Below, in pieces: positions 1 through 6,604 of a stretch of DNA of 8,568 nt. Source of the DNA: Zeimonas sp039807785 (lineage in GTDB: Bacteria > Pseudomonadota > Gammaproteobacteria > Burkholderiales > Burkholderiaceae_E); NCBI GenBank assembly GCA_039807785.1, contig JBDHRX010000126.1, positions 1-8,568 on the forward strand. The letters are read 5' to 3'. The translations under genes and the position numbers were made by a program. The notes under the pieces were generated by a model. That model did no database searches, was not told the DNA's origin, and saw nothing but the letters and a program-made list of their open reading frames with translations. Each line of letters opens with the position of its first letter. The first letter of the stretch is position 1.

Positions 1-1073
1 TCGACGAGCCCAGCGGACTGCTGCTCTTCGTGCCTTTCGTCGCCGACGGCCCGGCGCGGCAGGGTCCGCGGCCGGCGCGCCTCCGCCACGCCCCGGAGCC
101 GCTGCCGCCGCAATGGCTCGCGGCGATCGGCCTGATCGCGAGCATCGCGTTCAGCGCCCTGCTCGCCTGGTCGCTCACGCGGCCGCTGCGCCACCTGCGC
201 CGGGCGGTCGCGGCGGTGGCCGAGGGCCGGCTGGAGACCCGCGTCGCGCCGCTGCTCGGGCGCCGCGCCGACGAGCTCGCCGAGCTCGGCCGCGATTTCG
301 ACCAGATGACCCGGCAGCTTCAGCAACTGCTCGCCTCGCAGCGACACCTGCTGCACGACGTGTCGCACGAGCTGCGCTCGCCGCTGGCACGGCTCCAGGC
401 CGCCGTGGGGCTGGCGCGCCAGGATCCGGGGCGCACCGCGACCATGCTCGAGCGCATCGAACGGGACGCCGGCCGGCTCGACGGCCTGGTCGGGGAGCTG
501 CTCGCGCTGGCACGGCTCGAGGCGGGCCAGTCGCTGCCGCCGCTCGAGCCCGTCGATCTCGTCGAGCTGGCCGCCGCGATCGCCGACGACGCGCGCTTCG
601 AGGCCCGCGCGAACGGGCGCGACGTCGCGTTCGCCGGCGCGGGCGCCGCCGTCGTGCCGGTCCGCGCCGAGCTGCTGCATCGCGCGTTCGAGAACGTGAT
701 CCGCAACGCGGTGAAGTACACCCGAGCCGGCAGCAGCGTCGAGATCGAGGCCGGCGCCGCGCCCGGCGCAGCCGGGTTCGTGCTGCGGGTCGCCGATCGC
801 GGCCCCGGCGTGCCGGAGCCCGAGCTGGAGGCGATCTTCGAACCTTTTCACCGCGCGCGCGGTGGCGCCTCCGGCGACGGCTTCGGGCTGGGCCTGGCGA
901 TCGCGCGCCGCGCGGTCGAGACCCACGCGGGCCGCATCGCGGCACGACCCCGCGACGGCGGCGGCCTCGTCGTCGAGATCACGCTGCCGGTTGCGCAAGC
1001 AGCCGGCGACGCGAACGGCCGAGCAGCCACAGCACGATCGACACGTTCAGCAGGTTCCAGGCAAGGCCATTGA
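1..1073 (+). CDS. Sensor histidine kinase of two-component system, CpxA-like (5' end outside window)
   Basis: This is an inner-membrane sensor kinase that autophosphorylates on histidine and passes the phosphate to a response regulator, which is not in the window. The frame is open from base 3 and has no start or sensor domain here, so only the C-terminal ~356 residues are visible. In order: the end of a periplasmic segment; one membrane helix (about nt 108-179, starting PQWLAAIGL); a HAMP linker starting RPLRHLRRAV; a HisKA box DVSHELRSPL with the phosphoacceptor His at nt 366-368; and an HATPase_c domain with N-box (ENVIRNAVKYT), G1 (DRGPGVP), F (IFEPFHR) and G2 (GFGLGLAIA). All catalytic boxes look intact. 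The HisKA region resembles CpxA (SHELR-PLxRLQ, then RIExDAxRLDxLxxxLL), but the signal is unknown. The catalytic domain ends near VVEITLP; a 33-residue Ala/Arg-rich tail then runs antisense through the end of the MFS gene before a TGA at 1071-1073. Confidence 0.92.
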   Translation, partial: DEPSGLLLFVPFVADGPARQGPRPARLRHAPEPLPPQWLAAIGLIASIAFSALLAWSLTRPLRHLRRAVAAVAEGRLETRVAPLLGRRADELAELGRDFDQMTRQLQQLLASQRHLLHDVSHELRSPLARLQAAVGLARQDPGRTATMLERIERDAGRLDGLVGELLALARLEAGQSLPPLEPVDLVELAAAIADDARFEARANGRDVAFAGAGAAVVPVRAELLHRAFENVIRNAVKYTRAGSSVEIEAGAAPGAAGFVLRVADRGPGVPEPELEAIFEPFHRARGGASGDGFGLGLAIARRAVETHAGRIAARPRDGGGLVVEITLPVAQAAGDANGRAATARSTRSAGSRQGH

Positions 1074-2235
1074 CGAAGGCGGCGTCGTACGAGCCGGTCA
1101 GGTCGAAGATCACGCCGGACAGCCAGCCGCCCAGCGCCATGCCGAGCAGGGTGGCGGTCAGGACGGTGCCGACGCGCATCGCCGCGTCCTCCGGAGAGAA
1201 GTACTCGCGCACGATGATCGCGTAGGACGGGACGATCCCGCCCTGGAACAGGCCGAACAGCGCCGAGATCAGGTACAGCGAGGCGAGCGAATCGAACGGC
1301 AGGAACAGCAGCAGCGCCACGCCCTGCAGCACCGAGCCGAGCAGCAGCGTGCGCAGGCCGCCGATCCGGTCGCAGATCACACCCGAGACCAGCCGGCTGA
1401 CGATGCCGAAGCCGAACATCAGCGACAGCATCTGCGCCCCGCGCGCCGCGCCGTAGCCCAGGTCGCCGCAATAGGCGACGATATGGACCTGCGGCATCGA
1501 CATCGCCACGCAGCAGGCCACGCCGGCGATGCACAGCAGCACCTGGAGCGCGCGCGGCGATATCCCGAGCGCGGTCGGCGCGTCCCGGACGGCGGCCGGC
1601 GGCGTCCCCACGACGGCCTGGCCCGGGGCCGGCCGCGCCGCCCGCAGCGCGAGCGGCGTGCGCCGGCGCAACAGGAACGCCAGCGGCAGCATCGTCACCA
1701 GGCAGAACAGGCCGATGCCCACGTAGGTCTGGCGCCAGCCGATCGCATCGACCAGGCGCTCGACGAGCGGCGGCCAGATCGTGCCCGCGAGATAGTTTCC
1801 GCTCGCGCAGATCGCCACCGCGATGCCGCGCCGGCGCACGAACCAGAACGAGATGTCGGCGACCAGCGGACTGAACGTCGCGGAGCTGCCCAGCAGGCCG
1901 ATCAGCAGCCCGTGCGCGATGGCGAAGCCGGCGAGGCTCTGCGCCGACGCGGCCGCCAGGCAGCCGAGCGCCAGCGACACCGCGCCGATCGCCACCGGCA
2001 CGGCGACGCCATGGCGATCGGTGAGGCGGCCCATCACGATGCCGCCCAGCCCGAACCCGACCAGCGTCGCCATGTACGGCAGCGAAGCGCCGCCCCGGGC
2101 GACCCCGAAGTCGGCCTGCACCACCGGCAGCACCACCACCACGATGTACATGCCGCAGCCGCCGATCGTGGCCAGCGCGAGGCTCACCCAGAGCCGGAAC
2201 CAGGCGTATCGGGAATCGGTGTCGTCGTGGGTCAT
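979..2235 (-). CDS. Major facilitator superfamily (MFS) transporter, 418 aa
   Basis: This is an inner-membrane secondary transporter with the usual 12-helix MFS length. Helix 1 lies around residues 12-38 (ending IVVVVLPVV). MFS motif A appears between helices 2 and 3 as GRLTDRHG (69-76), and the second-half counterpart is SGVICDRIGG (284-293). A hydrophilic central loop spans about 189-227 and is rich in Pro/Ala/Arg. The stretch WFVRRRGIAVAICASGNYLAG (from residue 131), followed by WPP, resembles transporters of the monocarboxylate/oxalate-formate-like branch, so an organic anion substrate is possible, but the sequence does not fix it. The ATG at 2235 is the only plausible start, since the next Met (29) is inside helix 1; no Shine-Dalgarno is evident. 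It lies 54 bp after the helicase on the same strand, in the same frame but separated by the helicase stop. Its 3' end overlaps the kinase gene antisense. Confidence 0.93.
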   Translation of the reverse strand: MTHDDTDSRYAWFRLWVSLALATIGGCGMYIVVVVLPVVQADFGVARGGASLPYMATLVGFGLGGIVMGRLTDRHGVAVPVAIGAVSLALGCLAAASAQSLAGFAIAHGLLIGLLGSSATFSPLVADISFWFVRRRGIAVAICASGNYLAGTIWPPLVERLVDAIGWRQTYVGIGLFCLVTMLPLAFLLRRRTPLALRAARPAPGQAVVGTPPAAVRDAPTALGISPRALQVLLCIAGVACCVAMSMPQVHIVAYCGDLGYGAARGAQMLSLMFGFGIVSRLVSGVICDRIGGLRTLLLGSVLQGVALLLFLPFDSLASLYLISALFGLFQGGIVPSYAIIVREYFSPEDAAMRVGTVLTATLLGMALGGWLSGVIFDLTGSYDAAFVNGLAWNLLNVSIVLWLLGRSRRRLLAQPAA

Positions 2236-2237
2236 GG

Positions 2238-2273
2238 AGCGCGGCGCGAAACGCGACAGTCTAGCGCGGCGCG
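2238..2273. repeat. 11-bp direct repeat in the helicase-MFS gap
   Basis: AGCGCGGCGCG occurs at 2238-2248 and again at 2263-2273, a 25-bp pitch, and nearly fills the short gap just upstream of the MFS start codon. The position would suit an operator or a translation-control element. In such GC-rich DNA a chance match is also quite possible. Confidence 0.4.
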
Positions 2274-2289
2274 CGACGGCGACGCCCGG

Positions 2290-4458
2290 TCACCACATGC
2301 CGCGGATCCGGGCCGCAACGTCGAGCGCCGGCGGGCCGCCCGGCGCGCCGCTGTCGCCGGGCGCCGGCGCCGGCGCGACGCCGACGCGATCGAGGCACGC
2401 GAGCAGCGCATCGTCGAGGAAGCGGCTGCGGGCGCCGTGCACGTAGCCATCGCCGTGGCGCGGCTGCTGGGTCACGAAGTAGCGCTGCGGCTCGAGCAGG
2501 TACAGCGCGTCGCGCGCGCGGGTCAGCGCGACGTAGAGCAGGCGGCGCTCCTCGTCGATCGACTCGGCGCGCCCGGTGGCGTACTCGTTCGGGAAGTGGC
2601 CGTCGTTGACGCCCAGGACGAAGACCGCGTCCCATTCCTGGCCCTTGGCGGAGTGCACCGTGGACAGCACCAGGTAGTCCTCGTCGCGCAGCGGATCGCC
2701 GGCCAGGTCGCCGCTCGCCTGCGGCGGGTCGAGCGCCAGCTCGGTCAGGAACCGCTCGCGCGTGCCGAAGCGCCCGGCGATCGACTGCAGCATGTCGAGG
2801 TCGGCCGCGCGCACGGCCGCGTCGTCGTGGCGGCGCTCGAGCAGCGGCTGGTACCAGCGGCGCACCGGCGCGACCTGGTCCGGCCAGCACGCCGACGGGT
2901 CGAGCAGCCACGCCATCAGGTCGGCCAGGGCCGCCCATTCCTCGCGCGCCGACGCCGGCGCCGCGCAGGCGCGCAGCGCATCGGGCAGCCGCGGCGCCGC
3001 ACCGGCGACCGCGTCGAGGCAGCGCTGCGCGGTCGCCGGGCCGACGCCGTTCATCAGCTGCAGCGCGCGGAACCCGGCGATGCCGTTGCGCGGATTGTCG
3101 GCCCAGCGCAGGACCGACAGCAGGTCCTTCACGTGCGCGGCCTCGAGGAACTTGAGCCCGCCATGCTTGACGAACGGGATGTTGCGTCGTACCAGCTCGA
3201 TCTCGAGCGCCGCGCTGTGATGCGAGCTGCGGAACAGCACCGCCTGGCGCCGCAACGGCACCGCCGCCTCGCGGTGGCGCAGCACCGCGTCGGCGACCCA
3301 GTCGGCCTGCGCGCGCTCGTCGGGCACCGTCACCAGCTGCGGGCGCGCCCCGCCGCCGCGCCGGGCATGCAGCACCTTCGGGTGCCGGCGCGCCGCCTGG
3401 GCGATCAGCGCGTTCGCCGCGTCGAGCACCGGCTGCACCGAGCGGTAGTTGGTCTCGAGCACCACGCGCCGGGCGGGCGGGTCGAACTTCTGCGGGAAGT
3501 CGAGGATGTTGCCGACGTCGGCGGCACGAAACGCGTAGATCGACTGGGCGTCGTCGCCCACCACCGCGAGGCCGCGCCCGTCGGGCTTCATCGCGAACAG
3601 GATCTGCGCCTGCAGCGCGTTGGTGTCCTGGTACTCGTCGACCAGCACGTGATCGAAGCGCGCGCCGATCTCGGCCGCGAGCGACGGCTCCGACATCGCC
3701 GCATGCCACCACAGCAGCAGGTCGTCGTAATCGAGCACGCCGTTGGCCTGCTTGCGCGCGACGTAGCCGCGGAACAGCGCCGTCAGCGCGTCGCGCCACT
3801 CGGCGCACCAGGGGAAGGCGTCCTGCAGCACGCGCTCGAGCGGCGCGCCGCTGTTGACCCGCTGCGAATAGATCGCGAGGCAGGTGTCCTTGCGCGGGAA
3901 GCGCCGGCGCGCCGCCGACAGGCCGAGCTCGTGGCGCACGACATCGAGCAGGTCCGCCGCGTCGCCGCGATCGAGGATGCCGAAGGCGGCGTCGAGGCCG
4001 ATGCGGCCGGCGTGCTCGCGCAGCAGGCGCGCCCCCACCGAGTGGAAGGTGCCCGCCCAGGGCAGGCGCGCCGCGGCGAGCGCGCACGCCTCCGGCTCGG
4101 CGCCGCGTCCCGTCCGGGCGCTCGCCTGCGCCACCAGCCGCGCGGCGCGCCGCGTCATCTCCTCGGCGGCCCGCCGGCTGAACGTGAGCAGCAGGATGCG
4201 CACCGGGTCGACGCCCTGCATCACCAGGTGCGCGACCCGGTGCGCGAGCGTCGCGGTCTTGCCGGTGCCGGCGCCGGCGATGACCAGCAGCGGGCCCGCG
4301 CCGAAGCGCCCGGCGGCGTCGCGCTCGCCGAAGCAGGCCGCGTCGCGCTGCTGCGGGTTCAGCGCCTCGAGCAGATGCCGGTATGCGGCCGCGCCGCCCG
4401 TCGCGGACGGCGCGGCGGCGGGCCCGGGCGGGCTGGCGACGGACGAGTCGGAGGACAT
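2290..4458 (-). CDS. UvrD/Rep-like ATP-dependent DNA helicase (superfamily 1A), 722 aa
   Basis: This is a cytoplasmic 3'-5' DNA translocase/helicase of the UvrD/PcrA/Rep superfamily. Motifs in order: Q-motif LNPQQRDA (33-40); Walker A AGAGTGKT (61-68); Ia LTFSRRAAEEM (91-101); GTFHSVGARLLREHA (136-150); DEAD-type motif II VLVDEYQDTN (271-280); III VVGDDAQSIYAFR (299-311); IV ETNYRS (335-340); a 2B-domain GVGPATAQRC segment (471-480); V STVHSAKGQEWD (599-610); VI DEERRLLYVALTRARD (635-650). All ATPase motifs look intact. The HSAKGQEW motif V and DGHFPNEYATG context resemble an uncharacterised proteobacterial branch rather than UvrD or Rep proper (usually GLEF/GLEW), so no gene symbol is given. 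The first ~25 residues are Ala/Pro/Ser-rich and unconserved-looking; no other Met occurs before residue 80, so the ATG at 4458 is taken, although its SD is weak. No nuclease domain is seen. A role in repair or replication restart is inferred from the family. Confidence 0.93.
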   Translation of the reverse strand: MSSDSSVASPPGPAAAPSATGGAAAYRHLLEALNPQQRDAACFGERDAAGRFGAGPLLVIAGAGTGKTATLAHRVAHLVMQGVDPVRILLLTFSRRAAEEMTRRAARLVAQASARTGRGAEPEACALAAARLPWAGTFHSVGARLLREHAGRIGLDAAFGILDRGDAADLLDVVRHELGLSAARRRFPRKDTCLAIYSQRVNSGAPLERVLQDAFPWCAEWRDALTALFRGYVARKQANGVLDYDDLLLWWHAAMSEPSLAAEIGARFDHVLVDEYQDTNALQAQILFAMKPDGRGLAVVGDDAQSIYAFRAADVGNILDFPQKFDPPARRVVLETNYRSVQPVLDAANALIAQAARRHPKVLHARRGGGARPQLVTVPDERAQADWVADAVLRHREAAVPLRRQAVLFRSSHHSAALEIELVRRNIPFVKHGGLKFLEAAHVKDLLSVLRWADNPRNGIAGFRALQLMNGVGPATAQRCLDAVAGAAPRLPDALRACAAPASAREEWAALADLMAWLLDPSACWPDQVAPVRRWYQPLLERRHDDAAVRAADLDMLQSIAGRFGTRERFLTELALDPPQASGDLAGDPLRDEDYLVLSTVHSAKGQEWDAVFVLGVNDGHFPNEYATGRAESIDEERRLLYVALTRARDALYLLEPQRYFVTQQPRHGDGYVHGARSRFLDDALLACLDRVGVAPAPAPGDSGAPGGPPALDVAARIRGMW

Positions 4459-4522
4459 GCCCGGGAGTTTAGAGGATTCGCTGGATATCCATCCACCTGT
4501 CGGCGCGGCGACGGCCCGCGCG

Positions 4523-4570
4523 GTCCGGGTCCGCGCCGGGTCCGCATCTCGCGAGCCCGGACGACCCGGC
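4523..4570. repeat. Nested GC-rich inverted and direct repeats after fghA
   Basis: Directly after the fghA stop codon there is a perfect 8-bp inverted repeat (GCCGGGTC at 4535-4542 and GACCCGGC at 4563-4570, 20-nt loop), interleaved with a 7-bp pair (GTCCGGG at 4523-4529 and CCCGGAC at 4556-4562). CCGGGTCCGC is also repeated directly at 4525-4534 and 4536-4545. The RNA could form alternative hairpins and act as a stability or termination element for the adhC-fghA transcript. There is no U-tract, so it is not a canonical intrinsic terminator. The rest of the 111-bp gap (4459-4569) holds a GGATATCC palindrome and no gene. Confidence 0.4.
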
Positions 4571-5418
4571 TATCCGCGCAGCAGCGCCGCGTGATGGCGC
4601 AGGTGATCCTCGACGAAGCTCTGCACGAACCAGTAGCCGTGCCCATAGCCGTCGCGCCGATTCAGCCTCAGCGTGGTGCCCGAGGCCCGGCACGCCTCGA
4701 CCAGCCGGTCGGGCAGCAGCTGCTGCGCCAGGAACTCGTCGGCCGTGCCCTGGTCGACCAGGATCGGCGTCTCGAATCCGCACCGCGCCGCCAGCTCGCT
4801 CGCGTCGTACTGCGCCCACTCGGCGCGGTCGTCACCCAGGTAGCCGGCGAAGGCCTTCCGTCCCCACGGACACTGCGACGGCGCCGCGATCGGCGCGAAC
4901 GCCGACACCGAGCGGTAGCGGCCGGGATTGCGCAGCGCGCACACCAGCGCGCCGTGCCCGCCCATCGAGTGCCCGAAGATGCCCTGCGCCGCGCCCGCCG
5001 GGAACCGTGCGGCCACCAGCGCCGGCAGCTCCTGCGTGACCCAGCTGTACAGGCGGTAGTGCTGCGACCACGGCGCCTGCGTGGCGTCGACGTAGAAGCC
5101 GGCGCCCAGCCCGAAGTCCCAGTGCGCGTCGTCGCCCGGCAGGCGCACGCGCGGGCTGGTGTCCGGCGCGACCAGCATCAGGCCCAGCTCGGCCGCCATG
5201 CGCTGCGCGCCGGCCTTGAGCGCGAACGTCTCCTCGGTGCAGGTGAGCCCGGCCAGGTAGGTCAGCACCGGCACCGGGCCGGTGGTCGCCTGCGGCGGCC
5301 GGTAGACCGCGAAGCGCATCTCGGCGCGGCAGACCTCCGAGCGATGCGCGTAGAAGCCCTGCACGCCGCCGAAGCAGGCGTGCTCGGCGAGCATCCGGAA
5401 CCCGGCGTCATCGGCCAT
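4570..5418 (-). CDS. fghA: S-formylglutathione hydrolase
   Basis: This is a cytosolic serine hydrolase (282 aa, the normal family length) that hydrolyses S-formylglutathione to formate and glutathione, the second step of glutathione-dependent formaldehyde oxidation (FrmB in E. coli). It has an alpha/beta-hydrolase fold of the esterase D type. The nucleophile Ser151 lies in GHSMGGHGAL (149-158), with the likely acid Asp227 in GTADEF (224-229) and catalytic His260 in GYGHGYWF (257-264). Other family marks are YLAGLTCTEETF (54-65, with the conserved Cys60), APDTSP (84-89), LPGDD (93-97) and HWDFGLGAGFYVDAT (99-113). The start is the ATG at 5418, whose A overlaps the last base of the adhC stop (TGATG). 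With only a weak SD, translation is probably coupled to adhC. The order dehydrogenase then hydrolase is the usual one and supports the call over a generic esterase. Confidence 0.97.
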   Translation of the reverse strand: MADDAGFRMLAEHACFGGVQGFYAHRSEVCRAEMRFAVYRPPQATTGPVPVLTYLAGLTCTEETFALKAGAQRMAAELGLMLVAPDTSPRVRLPGDDAHWDFGLGAGFYVDATQAPWSQHYRLYSWVTQELPALVAARFPAGAAQGIFGHSMGGHGALVCALRNPGRYRSVSAFAPIAAPSQCPWGRKAFAGYLGDDRAEWAQYDASELAARCGFETPILVDQGTADEFLAQQLLPDRLVEACRASGTTLRLNRRDGYGHGYWFVQSFVEDHLRHHAALLRG

Positions 5419-5420
5419 CA
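5416..5420 (-). promoter_or_regulatory. TGATG stop/start overlap coupling adhC to fghA
   Basis: On the minus strand the adhC stop TGA (5420-5418) shares its last base with the fghA start ATG (5418-5416). The upstream sequence lacks a good Shine-Dalgarno (only GGTGGT-like), so ribosome re-initiation is the likely way fghA is translated, keeping both enzymes near stoichiometric. Confidence 0.8.
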
Positions 5421-6527
5421 GTACACCACCACGCTGCGGATCGACGCGCCGTCGTGCATCAGGTCGAACGCCCGGTTGATGTCGGCCAGCGGCATCGTGT
5501 GCGTGATCAGGCTGTCGATGTCGATCTTGCCTTCCATGTACCAGTCGACGATCTTCGGCACGTCGGTGCGCCCGCGCGCGCCGCCGAACGCGGTGCCCTT
5601 CCACACGCGTCCGGTGACGAGCTGGAACGGGCGCGTGGCGATCTCCTGCCCGGCGCCGGCCACGCCGACGATCACCGACACGCCCCAGCCGCGGTGGCAG
5701 CACTCGAGCGCCTGGCGCATCAGCTGCACGTTGCCCACGCACTCGAAGCTGTAGTCGGCGCCGCCGTCGGTGAGCTCGACCAGGTGCGCGACCAGGTCGC
5801 CCTGCACGTCCTTCGGATTCACGAAGTGCGTCAGCCCGAAGCGGCGCGCCAGCGCCTCGCGCTGCGGGTTGAGGTCGACGCCGATGATGCGGTCGGCGCC
5901 CGCCATGCGCGCGCCCTGCACCACGTTCAGGCCGATGCCGCCCAGCCCGAACACCACCACGTTGGCGCCCGGCTCGACCTTCGCGGTGTTGATCACCGCG
6001 CCCAGGCCGGTGGTCACGCCGCAGCCGATGTAGCAGACCTTGTCGAACGGCGCGTCCGCGCGGATCTTGGCGACCGCGATCTCGGGCAGCACCGTGTAGT
6101 TCGCGAAGGTGGAGCAGCCCATGTAGTGGTGGATCTTCCTGCCGCCGATCGAGAAGCGGCTGGTGCCGTCGGGCATCACGCCCTTGCCCTGGGTGGCGCG
6201 GATCGCGGTGCACAGGTTGGTCTTGCGCGACAGGCACGACTTGCACTGCCGGCACTCGGGCGTGTAGAGCGGGATGACGTGGTCGCCCTTCTTCACCGAG
6301 GTCACGCCCGGCCCGACGTCGACCACCACGCCGGCGCCCTCGTGCCCGAAGATCGCCGGGAACAGGCCCTCCGGATCGGCGCCCGAACGGGTGAACTCGT
6401 CGGTGTGGCAGACGCCGGTGGCCTTGACCTCGACCAGCACCTCGAAGGCGCGCGGCCCGTCGAGCTGGACCGTCTCGATCACCAGCGGCTTGCCGGGTTC
6501 GTAGCTGACTGCTGCGCGCACATCCAT
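5418..6527 (-). CDS. adhC: S-(hydroxymethyl)glutathione dehydrogenase / class III alcohol dehydrogenase
   Basis: This is a cytosolic zinc-dependent, NAD-dependent dehydrogenase (369 aa, full family length; FrmA/AdhC/ADH5 class). It oxidises S-hydroxymethylglutathione, formed from formaldehyde and glutathione, to S-formylglutathione; the class also reduces S-nitrosoglutathione. Catalytic zinc ligands are visible as Cys40 (GVCHTDEF), His62-Glu63 (GHEGAG) and Cys169 (IGCGVTTG). The structural zinc site is Cys92, Cys95, Cys98 and Cys106. The class III hallmark QGKGVMPDGTSRF starts at residue 113. The Rossmann motif GLGGIG lies at 194-199, and the NAD-selecting Asp218 in GVDLNPQ. The ATG at 6527 is preceded by a strong AGGAGA Shine-Dalgarno with 6-nt spacing. 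It is the first gene of a coupled pair with fghA and diverges from the DUF1993 gene across 77 bp. No frmR-type or other regulator is present in the window. Confidence 0.98.
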   Translation of the reverse strand: MDVRAAVSYEPGKPLVIETVQLDGPRAFEVLVEVKATGVCHTDEFTRSGADPEGLFPAIFGHEGAGVVVDVGPGVTSVKKGDHVIPLYTPECRQCKSCLSRKTNLCTAIRATQGKGVMPDGTSRFSIGGRKIHHYMGCSTFANYTVLPEIAVAKIRADAPFDKVCYIGCGVTTGLGAVINTAKVEPGANVVVFGLGGIGLNVVQGARMAGADRIIGVDLNPQREALARRFGLTHFVNPKDVQGDLVAHLVELTDGGADYSFECVGNVQLMRQALECCHRGWGVSVIVGVAGAGQEIATRPFQLVTGRVWKGTAFGGARGRTDVPKIVDWYMEGKIDIDSLITHTMPLADINRAFDLMHDGASIRSVVVY

Positions 6528-6533
6528 CGGTCG

Positions 6534-6539
6534 TCTCCT
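6534..6539 (-). promoter_or_regulatory. Shine-Dalgarno of adhC
   Basis: AGGAGA on the minus strand, 6 nt before the adhC ATG. It is a near-consensus site and confirms that start. Confidence 0.85.
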
Positions 6540-6559
6540 GGCAGGTCTTGGCGCCGCCG

Positions 6560-6565
6560 ATTATC
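6560..6565 (-). promoter_or_regulatory. Candidate -10 element for adhC-fghA
   Basis: GATAAT on the minus strand matches the sigma-70 -10 consensus at 5 of 6 positions and lies about 32 nt upstream of the adhC ATG, which would give a leader of roughly 25 nt. No good TTGACA-like -35 was found at 16-18 nt spacing (best about 3 of 6), so an activator or another sigma factor might be involved, or the match may be chance. It sits in the only AT-richer patch of the divergent gap. Confidence 0.35.
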
Positions 6566-6592
6566 GTGCATCATGGCGCTCCCGATCCAGCC

Positions 6593-6598
6593 GAGGAG
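6593..6598 (+). promoter_or_regulatory. Shine-Dalgarno of the DUF1993 gene
   Basis: GAGGAG ends 6 nt before the ATG at 6605. It decides that start over the longer in-frame ATG at 6548, whose extra residues are not family-like. Confidence 0.85.
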
Positions 6599-6604
6599 CC
6601 CGCC

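Noticed and set aside
175..945. Minus-strand open frame inside the kinase gene
   Set aside because: Arg/Pro/Ala-rich low-complexity translation, antisense to an intact kinase with all catalytic boxes.
2236..2292. Helicase-transporter fusion, since both genes share a frame with only a stop and 54 bp between them
   Set aside because: The two proteins are each complete and unrelated in function; the shared frame has a one-in-three chance and there is no sign of a lost stop.
862..5754. A 1630-codon open frame on the plus strand, antisense to the MFS, helicase and fghA genes and part of adhC
   Set aside because: Its product is an Arg/Ala/His/Gln-rich string with no domain. Real genes with complete motif sets occupy the other strand. 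It is a by-product of GC-rich codon use removing stops from the antisense frame.
5419..6255. N-terminal extension of fghA into the adhC region in the same frame
   Set aside because: The extension translates to Arg/Gly-rich sequence out of frame with the intact adhC. The TGATG junction and the family length of about 280 residues place the start at 5418.
6548..6604. Longer start for the DUF1993 gene
   Set aside because: The ATG at 6605 has a GAGGAG site at 6-nt spacing and begins the family-typical MPISMYDASV; the 19 extra residues look unrelated.
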